A DNA stretch of 64,000 nt from Rhizobium sp. Leaf306 (GTDB lineage: Bacteria; Pseudomonadota; Alphaproteobacteria; Rhizobiales; Rhizobiaceae): assembly GCF_001423425.1 (NCBI RefSeq), contig NZ_LMNX01000004.1:186001-250000 (forward strand). Direction: 5' to 3'. Every line of letters starts with the position of its first letter. The stretch's first letter is position 1. Below the pieces are notes generated by a model. It did no database searches. It saw nothing but the letters and a program-made list of their open reading frames with translations, and was not told the origin of the DNA. This document shows, in pieces, positions 32,165 to 40,623 of this stretch. The position numbers and the translations under genes were made by a program.

Positions 32165-32191
32165 ATCAAACACCCTCGCCGTGTTTGCCGG

Positions 32192-33154
32192 TTATCCCTT
32201 GACGGGGGTTTCCGGAACCGGCGTCAGCACGCGGCCGTCCTTGAACCAGCCGATCAGGTTGTCGACGACGAGATCGGCCATCGCATTGCGGGTCTGAACA
32301 GACGCGGAGGCGACATGCGGCAGAAGGCAGGTATTATCGAGAGCGATCAGCTCCGCCGGTACGTTCGGCTCGTCGAAGAACACGTCAAGCCCGGCCGCGG
32401 CAATCGTCTTGTCGCTGAGGGCGGCAATCATTGCCTCCTCGTCAACGCTCGATCCACGTCCGACATTGATAAACACGCCGCCCGGCCCAAGCGCTTCGAA
32501 GATCTCCGCATTGATGATCTTGAACGTATCCGGCGTCCCGGGCGCGATGCAGATCAGCGTATCGACGGCCTCAGCCATCTCCTTTAAGGACGGATAGTAG
32601 ATATAGCCGACATCCGAGCGCTGGCTGCGGCTATAATAGCCGATCGTCACCTTGAACGGCTCAAGCCGCTTTGCGATCTCGAGACCGATGCGGCCAAGGC
32701 CGAGAATGCCAATGCTGCGGCCCTTTAGTGAAAACGGCGACAGCGGAAACGGGCCTTCGCTCGCCCAGCGTCCCTCGCGCAGATAGGTTTCCGCCTTCGG
32801 AAACTGGCGCAGCGTGTTGAGGAGCAGCGCAATGGCAGTATCAGCCACTTCGTCGTTCAGAACGTCAGGCGTGTTGGTAACGATGATGCCGCGCTCGGCA
32901 GCTTTCTTCGTATCGGTCCCGTCGTAACCGACGCCGAAGCTGGAGATGACTTCGAGATTGGGAAACGCGTCGATGACGGCAGCATCGCATTTGCCGGAAA
33001 CCGCGATGCCACGCACGCGCGCCCTCGTCTCGGCGTCGACGGATGCCAGTTCGGCATGCGGAGCCGAGATGACCTCGAAACTGTCGTTCAGACGCTCCAG
33101 AACGCGCGGATGAATACGGCCCGGCACGAAGATGGTGGCAGGATTCTCAGACAT
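32192..33154 (-). CDS. 2-hydroxyacid dehydrogenase, glyoxylate/hydroxypyruvate reductase-like
   Basis: A 320-residue NAD(P)H-dependent enzyme of the D-isomer-specific 2-hydroxyacid dehydrogenase family. The nucleotide motif is GRSIGILGLGRIGLEIAKRL, the catalytic Arg lies in LICIAPGTPDTF, Glu in FDEPN and His in LPHVASAS. AGAGG precedes the ATG. It follows the LacI-type regulator by 25 bases on the same strand, so it is probably the controlled gene. Confidence 0.92.
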   Translation of the reverse strand: MSENPATIFVPGRIHPRVLERLNDSFEVISAPHAELASVDAETRARVRGIAVSGKCDAAVIDAFPNLEVISSFGVGYDGTDTKKAAERGIIVTNTPDVLNDEVADTAIALLLNTLRQFPKAETYLREGRWASEGPFPLSPFSLKGRSIGILGLGRIGLEIAKRLEPFKVTIGYYSRSQRSDVGYIYYPSLKEMAEAVDTLICIAPGTPDTFKIINAEIFEALGPGGVFINVGRGSSVDEEAMIAALSDKTIAAAGLDVFFDEPNVPAELIALDNTCLLPHVASASVQTRNAMADLVVDNLIGWFKDGRVLTPVPETPVKG

Positions 33155-33179
33155 GCAGCAACCTCTTTATGAAGAATAA

Positions 33180-34199
33180 TCAGCGTGGACGAAAGACGCC
33201 GGTCGACTGGCGCAGACGCATTTCCGGCTTGATCAGATGGAGACCGTCAGGCTCATGGCTCCCGGCAAGACGATCGAGCAGTGCCCGCGCCGCTAAGCGC
33301 CCGACATCGGCCTGTCCGTTGGAAACGGTGGTCAGAGACGGCGTCGAGATCGACGCCTGTTCCAGATCGTCATAGCCGGTGACGGAGATATCGACGCCCG
33401 GTGTCAACCCGGCCCGCGCGATGCCGTTCATCAGGCCGATCGCCACCAGATCGTTCCAGCAGACCGCAGCCGTCGGCTTTTGCGGCAGGGACAGGAAATG
33501 CACCGCCGCCTCGAACCCGCCCTGCATCGAACGGGGTCCCGGAATGCGCAGGTTCGGATCGACCTCGATATTGGCTTTCAGCAGCGCGTTGACGTAGCCC
33601 TGGTAACGGTCGCGACCGGTCGATGTCTGGTCGGTGCCGCCGATCATGGCGATCGCCCGGTGGCCCAGTCCGATAAGATGGTTGGTGGCAAGCGAAATGC
33701 CGTAAGCATCGTCGCCGCGATAGGTCGGCAGGTCGAGGCCTTCCATCGAGCGGGCGACAAGAATGGCCGGCATGCCGTTTTCTTCGGCAAGCTTCATATC
33801 CTCGATCGGCGTCCCGATCGCCGGCGACATGATCACGCCGTCGCCACCCAGCTGCAGCAGCGTCTCGATGAACGTGCGCTGCTTTTCGACCGAATCGTAA
33901 TGGTTGGAGAGAATGAACGTATGCCGGCTGCGGTCGAGCTCGCTCTCGATCGCTTTCAGAATTTCACCGTAGAACGGGTTCATCACGTCATGCACGACGA
34001 CACCGATGATCCCGGAGCGCGAGGTGCGCAGGCTGGCGGCACGGCGATTGTAGATGTAGCCAAGCGCCCGCGCCTGTTCCTTGATCTTCTCGCGGGTATC
34101 GGAAGCCACGAGCGGACTGTCCCGGAGAGCAAGCGAAATCGTAGCTGTAGAAAGACCGAGACTTTCGGCAATCGTCGACAGTTTGATTTTCTGCGCCAT
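33180..34199 (-). CDS. LacI family transcriptional regulator
   Basis: A 339-residue regulator. The helix-turn-helix is at the very N terminus (IKLSTIAESLGLSTATISLAL), with the hinge near residues 50-60 and a periplasmic-binding-protein-like sugar domain after it (IIGVVVHDVMNPFYGEILKAIE, GLTPGVDISVTGYDDLEQ). It is probably cotranscribed with the dehydrogenase downstream. A nested AT-rich palindrome 48-75 bases upstream is a candidate operator for autoregulation. The effector is unknown, most likely a sugar or sugar acid. Confidence 0.93.
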   Translation of the reverse strand: MAQKIKLSTIAESLGLSTATISLALRDSPLVASDTREKIKEQARALGYIYNRRAASLRTSRSGIIGVVVHDVMNPFYGEILKAIESELDRSRHTFILSNHYDSVEKQRTFIETLLQLGGDGVIMSPAIGTPIEDMKLAEENGMPAILVARSMEGLDLPTYRGDDAYGISLATNHLIGLGHRAIAMIGGTDQTSTGRDRYQGYVNALLKANIEVDPNLRIPGPRSMQGGFEAAVHFLSLPQKPTAAVCWNDLVAIGLMNGIARAGLTPGVDISVTGYDDLEQASISTPSLTTVSNGQADVGRLAARALLDRLAGSHEPDGLHLIKPEMRLRQSTGVFRPR

Positions 34200-34246
34200 C
34201 TAGCCCCGCGTTCTCATGCAGCCTGCATTCCCACGCAGAGCACCCG

Positions 34247-34274
34247 AATTAAAGTTTAAATAAACAATTTAATT
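34247..34274 (-). promoter_or_regulatory. Nested AT-rich palindrome upstream of the LacI-type gene
   Basis: Inner repeat GTTTA-AA-TAAAC (34254-34265) is enclosed by AATTAAA (34247-34253) and TTTAATT (34268-34274). The position 48-75 bases upstream of the start fits an operator overlapping the promoter. Confidence 0.45.
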
Positions 34275-34331
34275 CCATGCGACAATCCTGTGACGGGATT
34301 TTTCGGACGAGCAGGTTGGCAAACGCAACCC

Positions 34332-34829
34332 TCAGTCGCGATCGCCCTCATCCGACTGAAGATTGTGCTCGACGGCTTTGAGAAGTTTGAGAAGGGTGCG
34401 AACCTCCTTGTCCGAAAGACCTTTGACGGCCAGTTCGCCGCACTCGGCCACCGCGCGGCCGATCTGCTCGACGCTCTTCAGACCAGTCTCCGTCAGATGC
34501 ACCTTGGTCAGGCGACCATCCGTTCCATCCGACCGGCGCTCCAGAAATCCCTGCGCTTCCATGCGGCCGATCGTGCGGGTCATGGTGGGAGCCTTGACGC
34601 CCATGCGGTTGGCAAGATGACCCGGCGTCATGCCGTCTTCCTCGGAAAGCGCTAGGATCACCCCGTCCTGCCCGGCATAAAGGCCGCTTTCGACCAGACT
34701 GCGGGACAAGGCGGTGCGCATTGACCGGGCGGTCTGTGTAATGACAGGCGCAAGGTCGGTTGCGGAAAGACCAGCGCCGTCCTTCTTCTTGCCCGACTTG
34801 GATTTCTTGTCGCCTTTTTTCTTGCTCAT
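34332..34829 (-). CDS. MarR family transcriptional regulator
   Basis: A 165-residue winged-helix regulator. The recognition region is MTPGHLANRMGVKAPTMTRT followed by the wing LERRSDGTDGRLTKVHLTETG, both typical of MarR. The first 18 residues, MSKKKGDKKSKSGKKKDG, are an extra lysine-rich extension not usual in the family. It is divergent from the creatininase-family gene with 83 bases between the two starts, and is likely to control it. The ligand is unknown. Confidence 0.9.
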   Translation of the reverse strand: MSKKKGDKKSKSGKKKDGAGLSATDLAPVITQTARSMRTALSRSLVESGLYAGQDGVILALSEEDGMTPGHLANRMGVKAPTMTRTIGRMEAQGFLERRSDGTDGRLTKVHLTETGLKSVEQIGRAVAECGELAVKGLSDKEVRTLLKLLKAVEHNLQSDEGDRD

Positions 34830-34912
34830 AGGCTCCGCCCGTTTTGCGTCATGGAAGTCGGCGCTATAACTATACCACGCCACCCTTATCGAAACCCGGA
34901 ATTGACCGCCAG

Positions 34913-35713
34913 ATGCCGCATCCCTTGCCGCGCTATCATGACAACGATGTTACGCCCCCGTCCACAGAAAGCGCTAAAAGAGGCGACTGGATCGCCGTTC
35001 TGCCGCTCGGCGCCCACGAACAGCACGGTCCGCACCTGCCTTTCGAGACCGATACGCTGATCGCACAGGGCCTTGTCGACCGCATTATCCCTGCCCTTCC
35101 GGCTGATCTTCCGGTGACGTTCCTGCCGGTAGAGCCAGTCGGCTACTCGATCGAGCACATGGATGTGGCAGGAACGAAGACGCTGGCCGCCGCCGAGGCC
35201 ATCGACCGCTGGCTCGGCATCGCCGAGGAACTTCACAAGCAAGGCATCCGCAAACTGGTGATGCTGAACGCCCATGGCGGCAACGCGCCGCTGCTGACGA
35301 TCGTCACGACAGAGGCCCGCGTCCGTTTCAACATGCTGGCGGTCGCAACAAGCTGGACCCGCTTCGGCCAGCCCGAAGGCTGGATCGCTCCGGAGGACAA
35401 GGCAATCGATATCCACGGCGGCGATATCGAGACCTCCGTCATGCTGGCACTGTGGCCGGACCGTGTGAGCATGGAAAGGGCCGAAAACTTCCCATCGCGC
35501 CAGACAGATTTCGCGAAAGACTTTCGCCACCTGCGCGCGTACGGCCCACATGCGTTCGGGTGGAAAATGTCGGACCTAAACGAAAAGGGCGCCGCCGGCA
35601 ACGCAACCGCTGCCACCGCAGAACGGGGCGAGCACCTGGTGAAGCACGCGGTGAACGGCATCATCGAGTTGCTACGGGATGTGGCACGGTTTGATGTTGA
35701 CGCGTTGAAGTAG
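34913..35713 (+). CDS. Creatininase family amidohydrolase
   Basis: A 266-residue metal-dependent hydrolase. The metal ligands are in LGAHEQHGPHLPFETD, the second region is LNAHGGN, and DIHGGDIETS carries the remaining ligand; all are hallmarks of the family, which includes creatininase, mycofactocin MftE and riboflavin-pathway ArfB. The start at 34913 has only a weak ribosome binding site. The divergent MarR gene suggests inducible expression. The substrate cannot be told. Confidence 0.88.
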   Translation: MPHPLPRYHDNDVTPPSTESAKRGDWIAVLPLGAHEQHGPHLPFETDTLIAQGLVDRIIPALPADLPVTFLPVEPVGYSIEHMDVAGTKTLAAAEAIDRWLGIAEELHKQGIRKLVMLNAHGGNAPLLTIVTTEARVRFNMLAVATSWTRFGQPEGWIAPEDKAIDIHGGDIETSVMLALWPDRVSMERAENFPSRQTDFAKDFRHLRAYGPHAFGWKMSDLNEKGAAGNATAATAERGEHLVKHAVNGIIELLRDVARFDVDALK

Positions 35714-35728
35714 CGCTGAGCCGCATAA

Positions 35729-35747
35729 TGTGCGAGACTTGCGCACA
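35729..35747 (+). promoter_or_regulatory. Candidate operator of the VapBC module
   Basis: TGTGCG (35729-35734) and CGCACA (35742-35747) form an inverted repeat with a seven-base spacer, ending 15 bases before the antitoxin ATG. TA modules of this type autoregulate through such repeats. Confidence 0.4.
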
Positions 35748-35762
35748 CGAAGGTGGTGTCTC

Positions 35763-36008
35763 ATGACCCTCAACATTAGCAGTGAAGAAGCTCAGGCACT
35801 TGCGAAAGAGCTCGCGCAGATAGATGGAACGACAATCACGCAAGCGGTGGTCACCGCACTGCGGGAAACCATCGACAAGCGCGCGCAGCAGGAGACGCCA
35901 GGCGAGACAGCCAGCCGCATCCTTGCAAAGCACGGGCTTTCCTTCAAACAGACTCGACCCGTGCCCCCAGCTTCCGCCTATCACGATCTCGACCACGACC
36001 TGGATTGA
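35763..36008 (+). CDS. vapB: Antitoxin, VapB/Rv0623-like
   Basis: An 81-residue protein with an N-terminal ribbon-helix-helix-like region (LNISSEEAQALAKELAQIDG then TTITQAVVTALRE) and a flexible acidic C terminus (SAYHDLDHDLD) expected to bind the toxin. AAGGTGG precedes the ATG at 35763. The toxin gene starts six bases after its stop. Family placement is with the Rv0623-type antitoxins that pair with PIN toxins. Confidence 0.85.
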   Translation: MTLNISSEEAQALAKELAQIDGTTITQAVVTALRETIDKRAQQETPGETASRILAKHGLSFKQTRPVPPASAYHDLDHDLD

Positions 36009-36014
36009 TCGCAC

Positions 36015-36419
36015 ATGTTTGTCGATGCTTGTGCGATCGTATCGTTGATGGCTGGCGAAGATACCGCGGAAGCCTATGAAAGGGCGTTGGCAAAATCGAC
36101 ACTGCCATTCACGTCTCCTCTCGCTGCCTGGGAAGCAATTATCGTGCTTTCTCGGCCCGACCAATTAGACTGCGCCTACGGCCAGGCAGAAAGCGCTGTC
36201 GTGGAATGGCTCGACGCGCGCGGCATTGATATCCGTGAGGCGGGCTCGCCGCGTGCGCTCTTAAGCTTTGCTGTCGCGGTGGCTCAGAAACATGGCATCG
36301 GTAAGCGGCACTTGAGCAACTTCGACTGTTTCCATTACGCGCATGCGAAAGTGGCCGGCGAGCCGCTTCTCACGCTCGACCAGCTTCTTCGGCAAACCGA
36401 CGCGTCGACATTGCCTTGA
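36015..36419 (+). CDS. vapC: PIN domain ribonuclease toxin
   Basis: A 134-residue PIN domain protein. The acidic residues of the active site are visible: Asp4 (MFVDACAIVS), Glu40 (AWEAIIVL), Asp104 (SNFDCFHYAHAK) and a late Asp122 (PLLTLDQLL). In the family it is a magnesium-dependent RNase held in check by the upstream antitoxin. All key residues are intact, so the module should be functional. Confidence 0.88.
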   Translation: MFVDACAIVSLMAGEDTAEAYERALAKSTLPFTSPLAAWEAIIVLSRPDQLDCAYGQAESAVVEWLDARGIDIREAGSPRALLSFAVAVAQKHGIGKRHLSNFDCFHYAHAKVAGEPLLTLDQLLRQTDASTLP

Positions 36420-36435
36420 TGTGATCATATAACAT
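36419..36435 (+). promoter_or_regulatory. Zur-like palindrome upstream of the metallochaperone gene
   Basis: ATGTGATCATATAACAT is a 7-3-7 inverted repeat with a single mismatched pair, about 96 bases upstream of the ATG at 36531. AT-rich palindromes with TGTTAT/ATAACA half sites are known for the zinc regulator Zur in alphaproteobacteria. Assignment is by eye, supported by the zinc-linked gene downstream. Confidence 0.5.
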
Positions 36436-36530
36436 TCAAAACCCCTTTGAACTCGCGCGGCCTTGCCCTTATATGAGGCCAACACGCTTCCGCGCTCCCC
36501 CGAGCGCTCCAGAACCCTTAGAGGTTTCCC

Positions 36531-37679
36531 ATGACTGAAAACACCGCTCCCGTCGCTGCAAAGCCAATTCCTGTGACCGTGCTGACCGGCTATCTCGGCG
36601 CCGGCAAGACGACCTTGCTCAACCGCATCCTGTCGGAGAGCCACGGCAAGAAATACGCCGTGATCGTCAACGAATTCGGCGAAATCGGCATCGACAACGA
36701 TCTGATCGTCGAGTCCGACGAAGAGATCTACGAGATGAACAACGGCTGCGTCTGCTGCACGGTTCGTGGCGACCTGATCCGTGTCGTCGAGGGTCTGATG
36801 CGCCGCCCGGGCCGCTTTGACGGCATTATCGTCGAGACGACGGGCCTGGCCGATCCGGTTCCTGTCGCCCAGACCTTCTTCATGGACGACGATGTTCGCG
36901 CAAAGACCGAACTCGACGCCGTCATCGCTCTGGTCGATGCCAAGCATCTGCCGCTGCGCCTCAAGGATTCCCGCGAGGCCGAAGACCAGATCGCGTTCGC
37001 CGACGTCGTTCTGATCAACAAGACCGATCTCGTGACGCCGGAAGAGCTGGCGATCGTCGAAGACGTGGTTCGCGCCATCAACCCGACTGCCCGTATCTAC
37101 AACACCAGCCGTTCGGGGATCGATCTCGCCCGCGTGCTCGATCAGGGCGCCTTCAATCTGGAACGGGCGCTGGAAAACGATCCGCATTTCCTCGACCACG
37201 ACCACGAAGACCATGTCTGCGGCCCCGATTGCGGTCACGACCATAGCCACGATCACCATGGGCATGACCATCACGCGCACGACCACGATCATCATGATCA
37301 CGGGCACGATCACAAGCATCATGACCACGGCCATCATGCGCATCACGATGCGATGTCGCCGATCCACGATATCACGGTCAAATCGGTCTCCCTACGCGGC
37401 GGCGAGATGAACCCGGACCGCTTCTTCCCGTGGATCCAGAAGATCACCCAGGCGGAAGGTCCGAACATCCTGCGCCTCAAGGGCATCATCGCCTTCAAGG
37501 GCGACGAGGAGCGTTACGTCATCCAGGGCGTGCACATGATCGTCGAAGGCGATCACCAGCGTCCGTGGAAGGATGGCGAAAAGCGTGAAAGCCGCCTCGT
37601 CTTCATCGGCCGCGAGCTCGATTTCGACAAGATCCAGAAGAGCTTCATGGCTTGCCAGGCTGAGGTTGCTGTCGCCTGA
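36531..37679 (+). CDS. COG0523 (CobW/ZigA-like) GTPase metallochaperone
   Basis: A 382-residue G3E GTPase. Walker A is GYLGAGKT at residues 20-27, the metal-binding motif CVCC at 73-76, and the guanine specificity motif NKTD follows near residue 163. Between the GTPase and C-terminal domains lies a stretch of about 55 residues made mostly of His and Asp (about 220-275), a metal-binding loop typical of the zinc branch. It ends with the CobW C-terminal domain. The gene is coupled to a WD40 protein by a TGATG overlap. Role inferred: GTP-driven metal delivery, most likely zinc under shortage. Confidence 0.9.
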   Translation: MTENTAPVAAKPIPVTVLTGYLGAGKTTLLNRILSESHGKKYAVIVNEFGEIGIDNDLIVESDEEIYEMNNGCVCCTVRGDLIRVVEGLMRRPGRFDGIIVETTGLADPVPVAQTFFMDDDVRAKTELDAVIALVDAKHLPLRLKDSREAEDQIAFADVVLINKTDLVTPEELAIVEDVVRAINPTARIYNTSRSGIDLARVLDQGAFNLERALENDPHFLDHDHEDHVCGPDCGHDHSHDHHGHDHHAHDHDHHDHGHDHKHHDHGHHAHHDAMSPIHDITVKSVSLRGGEMNPDRFFPWIQKITQAEGPNILRLKGIIAFKGDEERYVIQGVHMIVEGDHQRPWKDGEKRESRLVFIGRELDFDKIQKSFMACQAEVAVA

Positions 37680-38665
37680 TGCCAACCGTTGCACCTCTTG
37701 ATATCGACGGTCATGTCGTCGCGGCTCACTTTCTCGGCGACATCCCGATCTTTGCCACCGCAGCCGGCACCATTCACCGCCTTGACGGCGGTGAGAAGGT
37801 AACGGACGCGCATCACGGCCTGTTGACCTGCATCCGCGACCCCTTCAGCGCCACGCTTTTGAGTGGCGGCGAAGACGGCAGGGTGCAGCGCATCTCCCAT
37901 GACGGCACCGTCAGCACGATTTCGGAAACGCCGCGCAAGTGGATCTCCGTCGTCGCCGGCGGGCCGCAGGGTGCTGTTGCATGGGCGCAAGGGAAATCGA
38001 GCTTCGTCAAGCTCTCCGACGGCACCGTCAAGGAAGTGAAGGAAGAGCGCAGCGTCGAAGCGATCGCTTTCGCGCCCAAGGGCCTGCGGATAGCGGCTGC
38101 ACGCTATAACGGCGTATCGCTGCATTGGGTCGGCACCAACAGTCCGATGCAGGATCTCGACTGGAAAGGCGCCCATACCGGCGTCACCTTCTCTCCGGAC
38201 GGCCGTTTCCTCGTCACCATGATGCAGGAAAACGCCTTGCACGGCTGGAAGCTCGACAGCAAGTCGGGCGAAAGCCGCCACATGCGGATGACCGGCTATC
38301 CGGCCAAGGTGAAATCGCTGTCCTGGTCGGTCAAGGGAAAGTGGCTCGCCTCTTCCGGCGCGCCGGCCGCGATCGTCTGGCCGTTTTCGGCGAAGGACGG
38401 CCCGATGGGCAAGGCACCGATGGAACTTGGCACGCGCGCCAATATCATGGTGACGCAGGTGGCGTTTCATCCACTGGAAGAAGTGCTCGCCATCGGCTTT
38501 ATCGACGGTATGATCCTCGGCGTTCGCATTGCTGACGGCAAGGAAGCGCTGCTGCGCCGGCCCGGTAAGGGCGCCATCACCGGCATGAGCTGGAGCGCCA
38601 GCGGCAAGCTGCTGGCATTTTCCTCGGAAGCCGGCGACTGCGGCGTCATCGACATTTCCGGCTAA
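37679..38665 (+). CDS. WD40-like beta-propeller protein
   Basis: A 328-residue protein built of about seven weak WD40-type blades; examples are VTFSPDGRFLVTMMQENALHGWKL split by the usual spacing, LSWSVKGKWLASSGAPAAIVW and GMSWSASGKLLAFSSEAGDCG. It has no signal peptide, so it is probably cytosolic. Its ATG overlaps the stop of the metallochaperone gene, which suggests the two act together; its role is unknown. A 9-bp hairpin follows at 38691-38712. Confidence 0.8.
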   Translation: MPTVAPLDIDGHVVAAHFLGDIPIFATAAGTIHRLDGGEKVTDAHHGLLTCIRDPFSATLLSGGEDGRVQRISHDGTVSTISETPRKWISVVAGGPQGAVAWAQGKSSFVKLSDGTVKEVKEERSVEAIAFAPKGLRIAAARYNGVSLHWVGTNSPMQDLDWKGAHTGVTFSPDGRFLVTMMQENALHGWKLDSKSGESRHMRMTGYPAKVKSLSWSVKGKWLASSGAPAAIVWPFSAKDGPMGKAPMELGTRANIMVTQVAFHPLEEVLAIGFIDGMILGVRIADGKEALLRRPGKGAITGMSWSASGKLLAFSSEAGDCGVIDISG

Positions 38666-38690
38666 GCCGGCAGTCCAATTTGCAATGAAA

Positions 38691-38712
38691 CATGCGGGGC
38701 CTGCCCCGCATG
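38691..38712. terminator. Hairpin between the converging WD40 and serine hydrolase genes
   Basis: CATGCGGGG (38691-38699) and CCCCGCATG (38704-38712) form a perfect 9-bp stem with a 4-base loop. There is no T run, so it may protect both mRNA ends rather than terminate strongly. Confidence 0.6.
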
Positions 38713-38744
38713 CTCGTCGCGCATCTCAAGGCGGAGCTTGGCGC

Positions 38745-39776
38745 TTACGCTGACGCGACAGCGCCGATAATCTCGGCGAGAAGGTCGTGCAACTCGTCAC
38801 GGTAGCCGTTCCGGGCAGACGGACCGCTCTCCTTCGACGTCATCACCACGGTCATGTCGAGCGCCGGAACCACGTAGACCATTTGCCCGCCATACCCCCA
38901 GCCGAACTTCACATCCTGTCCGCCGATTTGGCGTAGAAACCAGCCGTAGCCATACCCGTCGCCGGAAAAGCGCGAGTTCGTGCGTGGCATCCAGGACTGG
39001 TCGATCCAGCTCTGAGAGACAACCTGCCGGCCACTCTTGGTTTTCCCGCCGTTGCGGTAGAGATCGCCGAATGCCAGCAGGGATGCCGCCGTCATCGCCA
39101 TCTGGTTGCCGCCGAGATAGATGCCCTGCGGATCGCGCTCCCAGGCCCCGATGCGAAACCCGTCGACCGGCTCCAGCCATTCGCGCGCAAGCGCAAGCGT
39201 CGGCCGTTTGCCGACGCGGGTGAGGATGGCGGAGAGAAGATGCGTCGACGCCGTCGAATAAAGCATCTCACCGCCCGGCTCGCCGTCGAACGGTTCCGAC
39301 AAGGCAAACCGCACCCAGTTGGAACTGGCCACCCAGCGCCCGTAATTCGGACCGGACATGCGAGACAGACCGGCCTGCATGGAGAGAAGATTGCCGATGG
39401 TGACCTCGGAGAGACGCGGATCCGCATCGCGCGGCAGATCGGCCTTCAGGATCGAGGCGATTTTCTGGTCCGGCCCCTCGAGCAGCTTGCGATCGATCGC
39501 AATGCCGACAAGGCAGGAGATGATCGATTTCGACGCCGACTTGATGTTGGTCGAGGCGTTGAGGCCACTGCCGTTGAACGCTTCCCTGGCAATCGTCTCG
39601 CCCTTGCGCGACACCATCACGACCTTCAACGGCTCGAGGTCAGCCGCCCGGCCGAGCACGGCCTTCAGCGTCCGCGGCGCCTGCGCCACGCCAGTCCCGC
39701 CGGTTTGCTGCGCAAAGGCGCGCATGGATGTGAGGACGAAAGGAGTGGCAAGAAGAGCTGTGCGGCGTGTGATCAT
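38745..39776 (-). CDS. Tat-exported serine hydrolase, beta-lactamase class C family
   Basis: A 343-residue protein. The N terminus MITRRTALLATPFVLTSM is a twin-arginine-type signal with likely cleavage after AFA. The SxxK catalytic motif is SASK in KSASKSIISCLVG; the Tyr motif is probably YSTAS, and the third motif is GWGYGGQM. It therefore acts in the periplasm as a peptidase, esterase or 6-aminohexanoate-dimer-hydrolase-like enzyme; a true beta-lactamase role is not supported. The start at 39776 gives a proper signal. Confidence 0.85.
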   Translation of the reverse strand: MITRRTALLATPFVLTSMRAFAQQTGGTGVAQAPRTLKAVLGRAADLEPLKVVMVSRKGETIAREAFNGSGLNASTNIKSASKSIISCLVGIAIDRKLLEGPDQKIASILKADLPRDADPRLSEVTIGNLLSMQAGLSRMSGPNYGRWVASSNWVRFALSEPFDGEPGGEMLYSTASTHLLSAILTRVGKRPTLALAREWLEPVDGFRIGAWERDPQGIYLGGNQMAMTAASLLAFGDLYRNGGKTKSGRQVVSQSWIDQSWMPRTNSRFSGDGYGYGWFLRQIGGQDVKFGWGYGGQMVYVVPALDMTVVMTSKESGPSARNGYRDELHDLLAEIIGAVASA

Positions 39777-39886
39777 GGATGCCAATCTAGGTCGAGAGCC
39801 GCACGCGACTATGGCCGAGCCCCGAGATTCACGCGAAGGTGACGGAGCGTGAAACCATTGCGCCACCCGTCGCCGGCCGGAAAACG

Positions 39887-39917
39887 AAAAACCCCGCCTC
39901 CTTTCCAGGAGACGGGG
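39887..39917 (-). terminator. Rho-independent terminator of the GNAT gene
   Basis: An 11-base stem with one mismatch (39892-39902 with 39907-39917) is followed on the minus strand by TTTTT. It ends the ornithine decarboxylase/GNAT region. Confidence 0.85.
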
Positions 39918-39943
39918 CAAATGGATATTTCGATGAGTGCAGC

Positions 39944-40513
39944 TCAGGCGAGCTTGCGCCCACTCGCAACGATCATGCCGGCTGCACCTTCGAGCCAACC
40001 GGCTTTCAGCTCCAGCGCCAGGAAGCGCGCACGGTCGCAGGGGCCGGGCATCACCAGATGCTGGGTCTTGCCACCGAAGAAGCCGAAGCGCTCGTAATAG
40101 GCGGCGTCACCGACCAGAAGCACGGCGCCATGGCCACGATCATGCGCCTGGCCGATCGCCGCACGCATCAGAGCCGCACCGATGCCCTTGCCCTCATGCG
40201 ACGAGCAGACGGCAAGCGGTCCGAGCAGAAGCGCGTCGATGGCGTTGCCTTCTGGCGAAATGCCGGCCTCGATGTTCCACAAGCGCACCGTGCCGATGAC
40301 GTGGCCGTCCTCGTCGCGCGCAACCAGCGCCAGGCCTTCGGCCGGCACGCGGTTCTGGCGGATCTTTTCGGACGACTTCAAGCGTCGGTCGGCGCCCATG
40401 GCGCGATCGAGCAGAGTTTCACGCGCCACCACGTCGGCCGGAGTTTCGGCAGTGATGGTGAATGTGGACGCGGGCGCAAACAGCGCACGGACAGAATCAA
40501 GAACAGTGGCCAT
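39944..40513 (-). CDS. GNAT family N-acetyltransferase
   Basis: A 189-residue acetyltransferase. The acetyl-CoA loop is seen in CSSHEGKGIGAALMRAAIGQA. ATG 40513 is chosen because GGGAGG lies six bases upstream, rather than the frame start at 40528. It lies 110 bases downstream of ornithine decarboxylase on the same strand, the same neighbourhood as in Agrobacterium, so polyamine acetylation is possible but not shown. A perfect palindrome lies just upstream. Confidence 0.88.
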   Translation of the reverse strand: MATVLDSVRALFAPASTFTITAETPADVVARETLLDRAMGADRRLKSSEKIRQNRVPAEGLALVARDEDGHVIGTVRLWNIEAGISPEGNAIDALLLGPLAVCSSHEGKGIGAALMRAAIGQAHDRGHGAVLLVGDAAYYERFGFFGGKTQHLVMPGPCDRARFLALELKAGWLEGAAGMIVASGRKLA

Positions 40514-40533
40514 CTTGGCCTCCCGCACTTAAA

Positions 40534-40548
40534 ACCGTTTCAAACGGT
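40534..40548 (-). promoter_or_regulatory. Perfect palindrome upstream of the GNAT gene
   Basis: ACCGTTTCAAACGGT is a 7-1-7 perfect inverted repeat 21-35 bases before the start codon. It may be an operator, or the end signal of the upstream gene; there is no T run after it on the minus strand. Confidence 0.4.
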
Positions 40549-40623
40549 ATCGGACGATCATTGTGAATTTGCGGCTCCCGTCTGGAGGTCGGGAACCGCG
40601 AAAGTAGAAACGCTTGTAACGCC

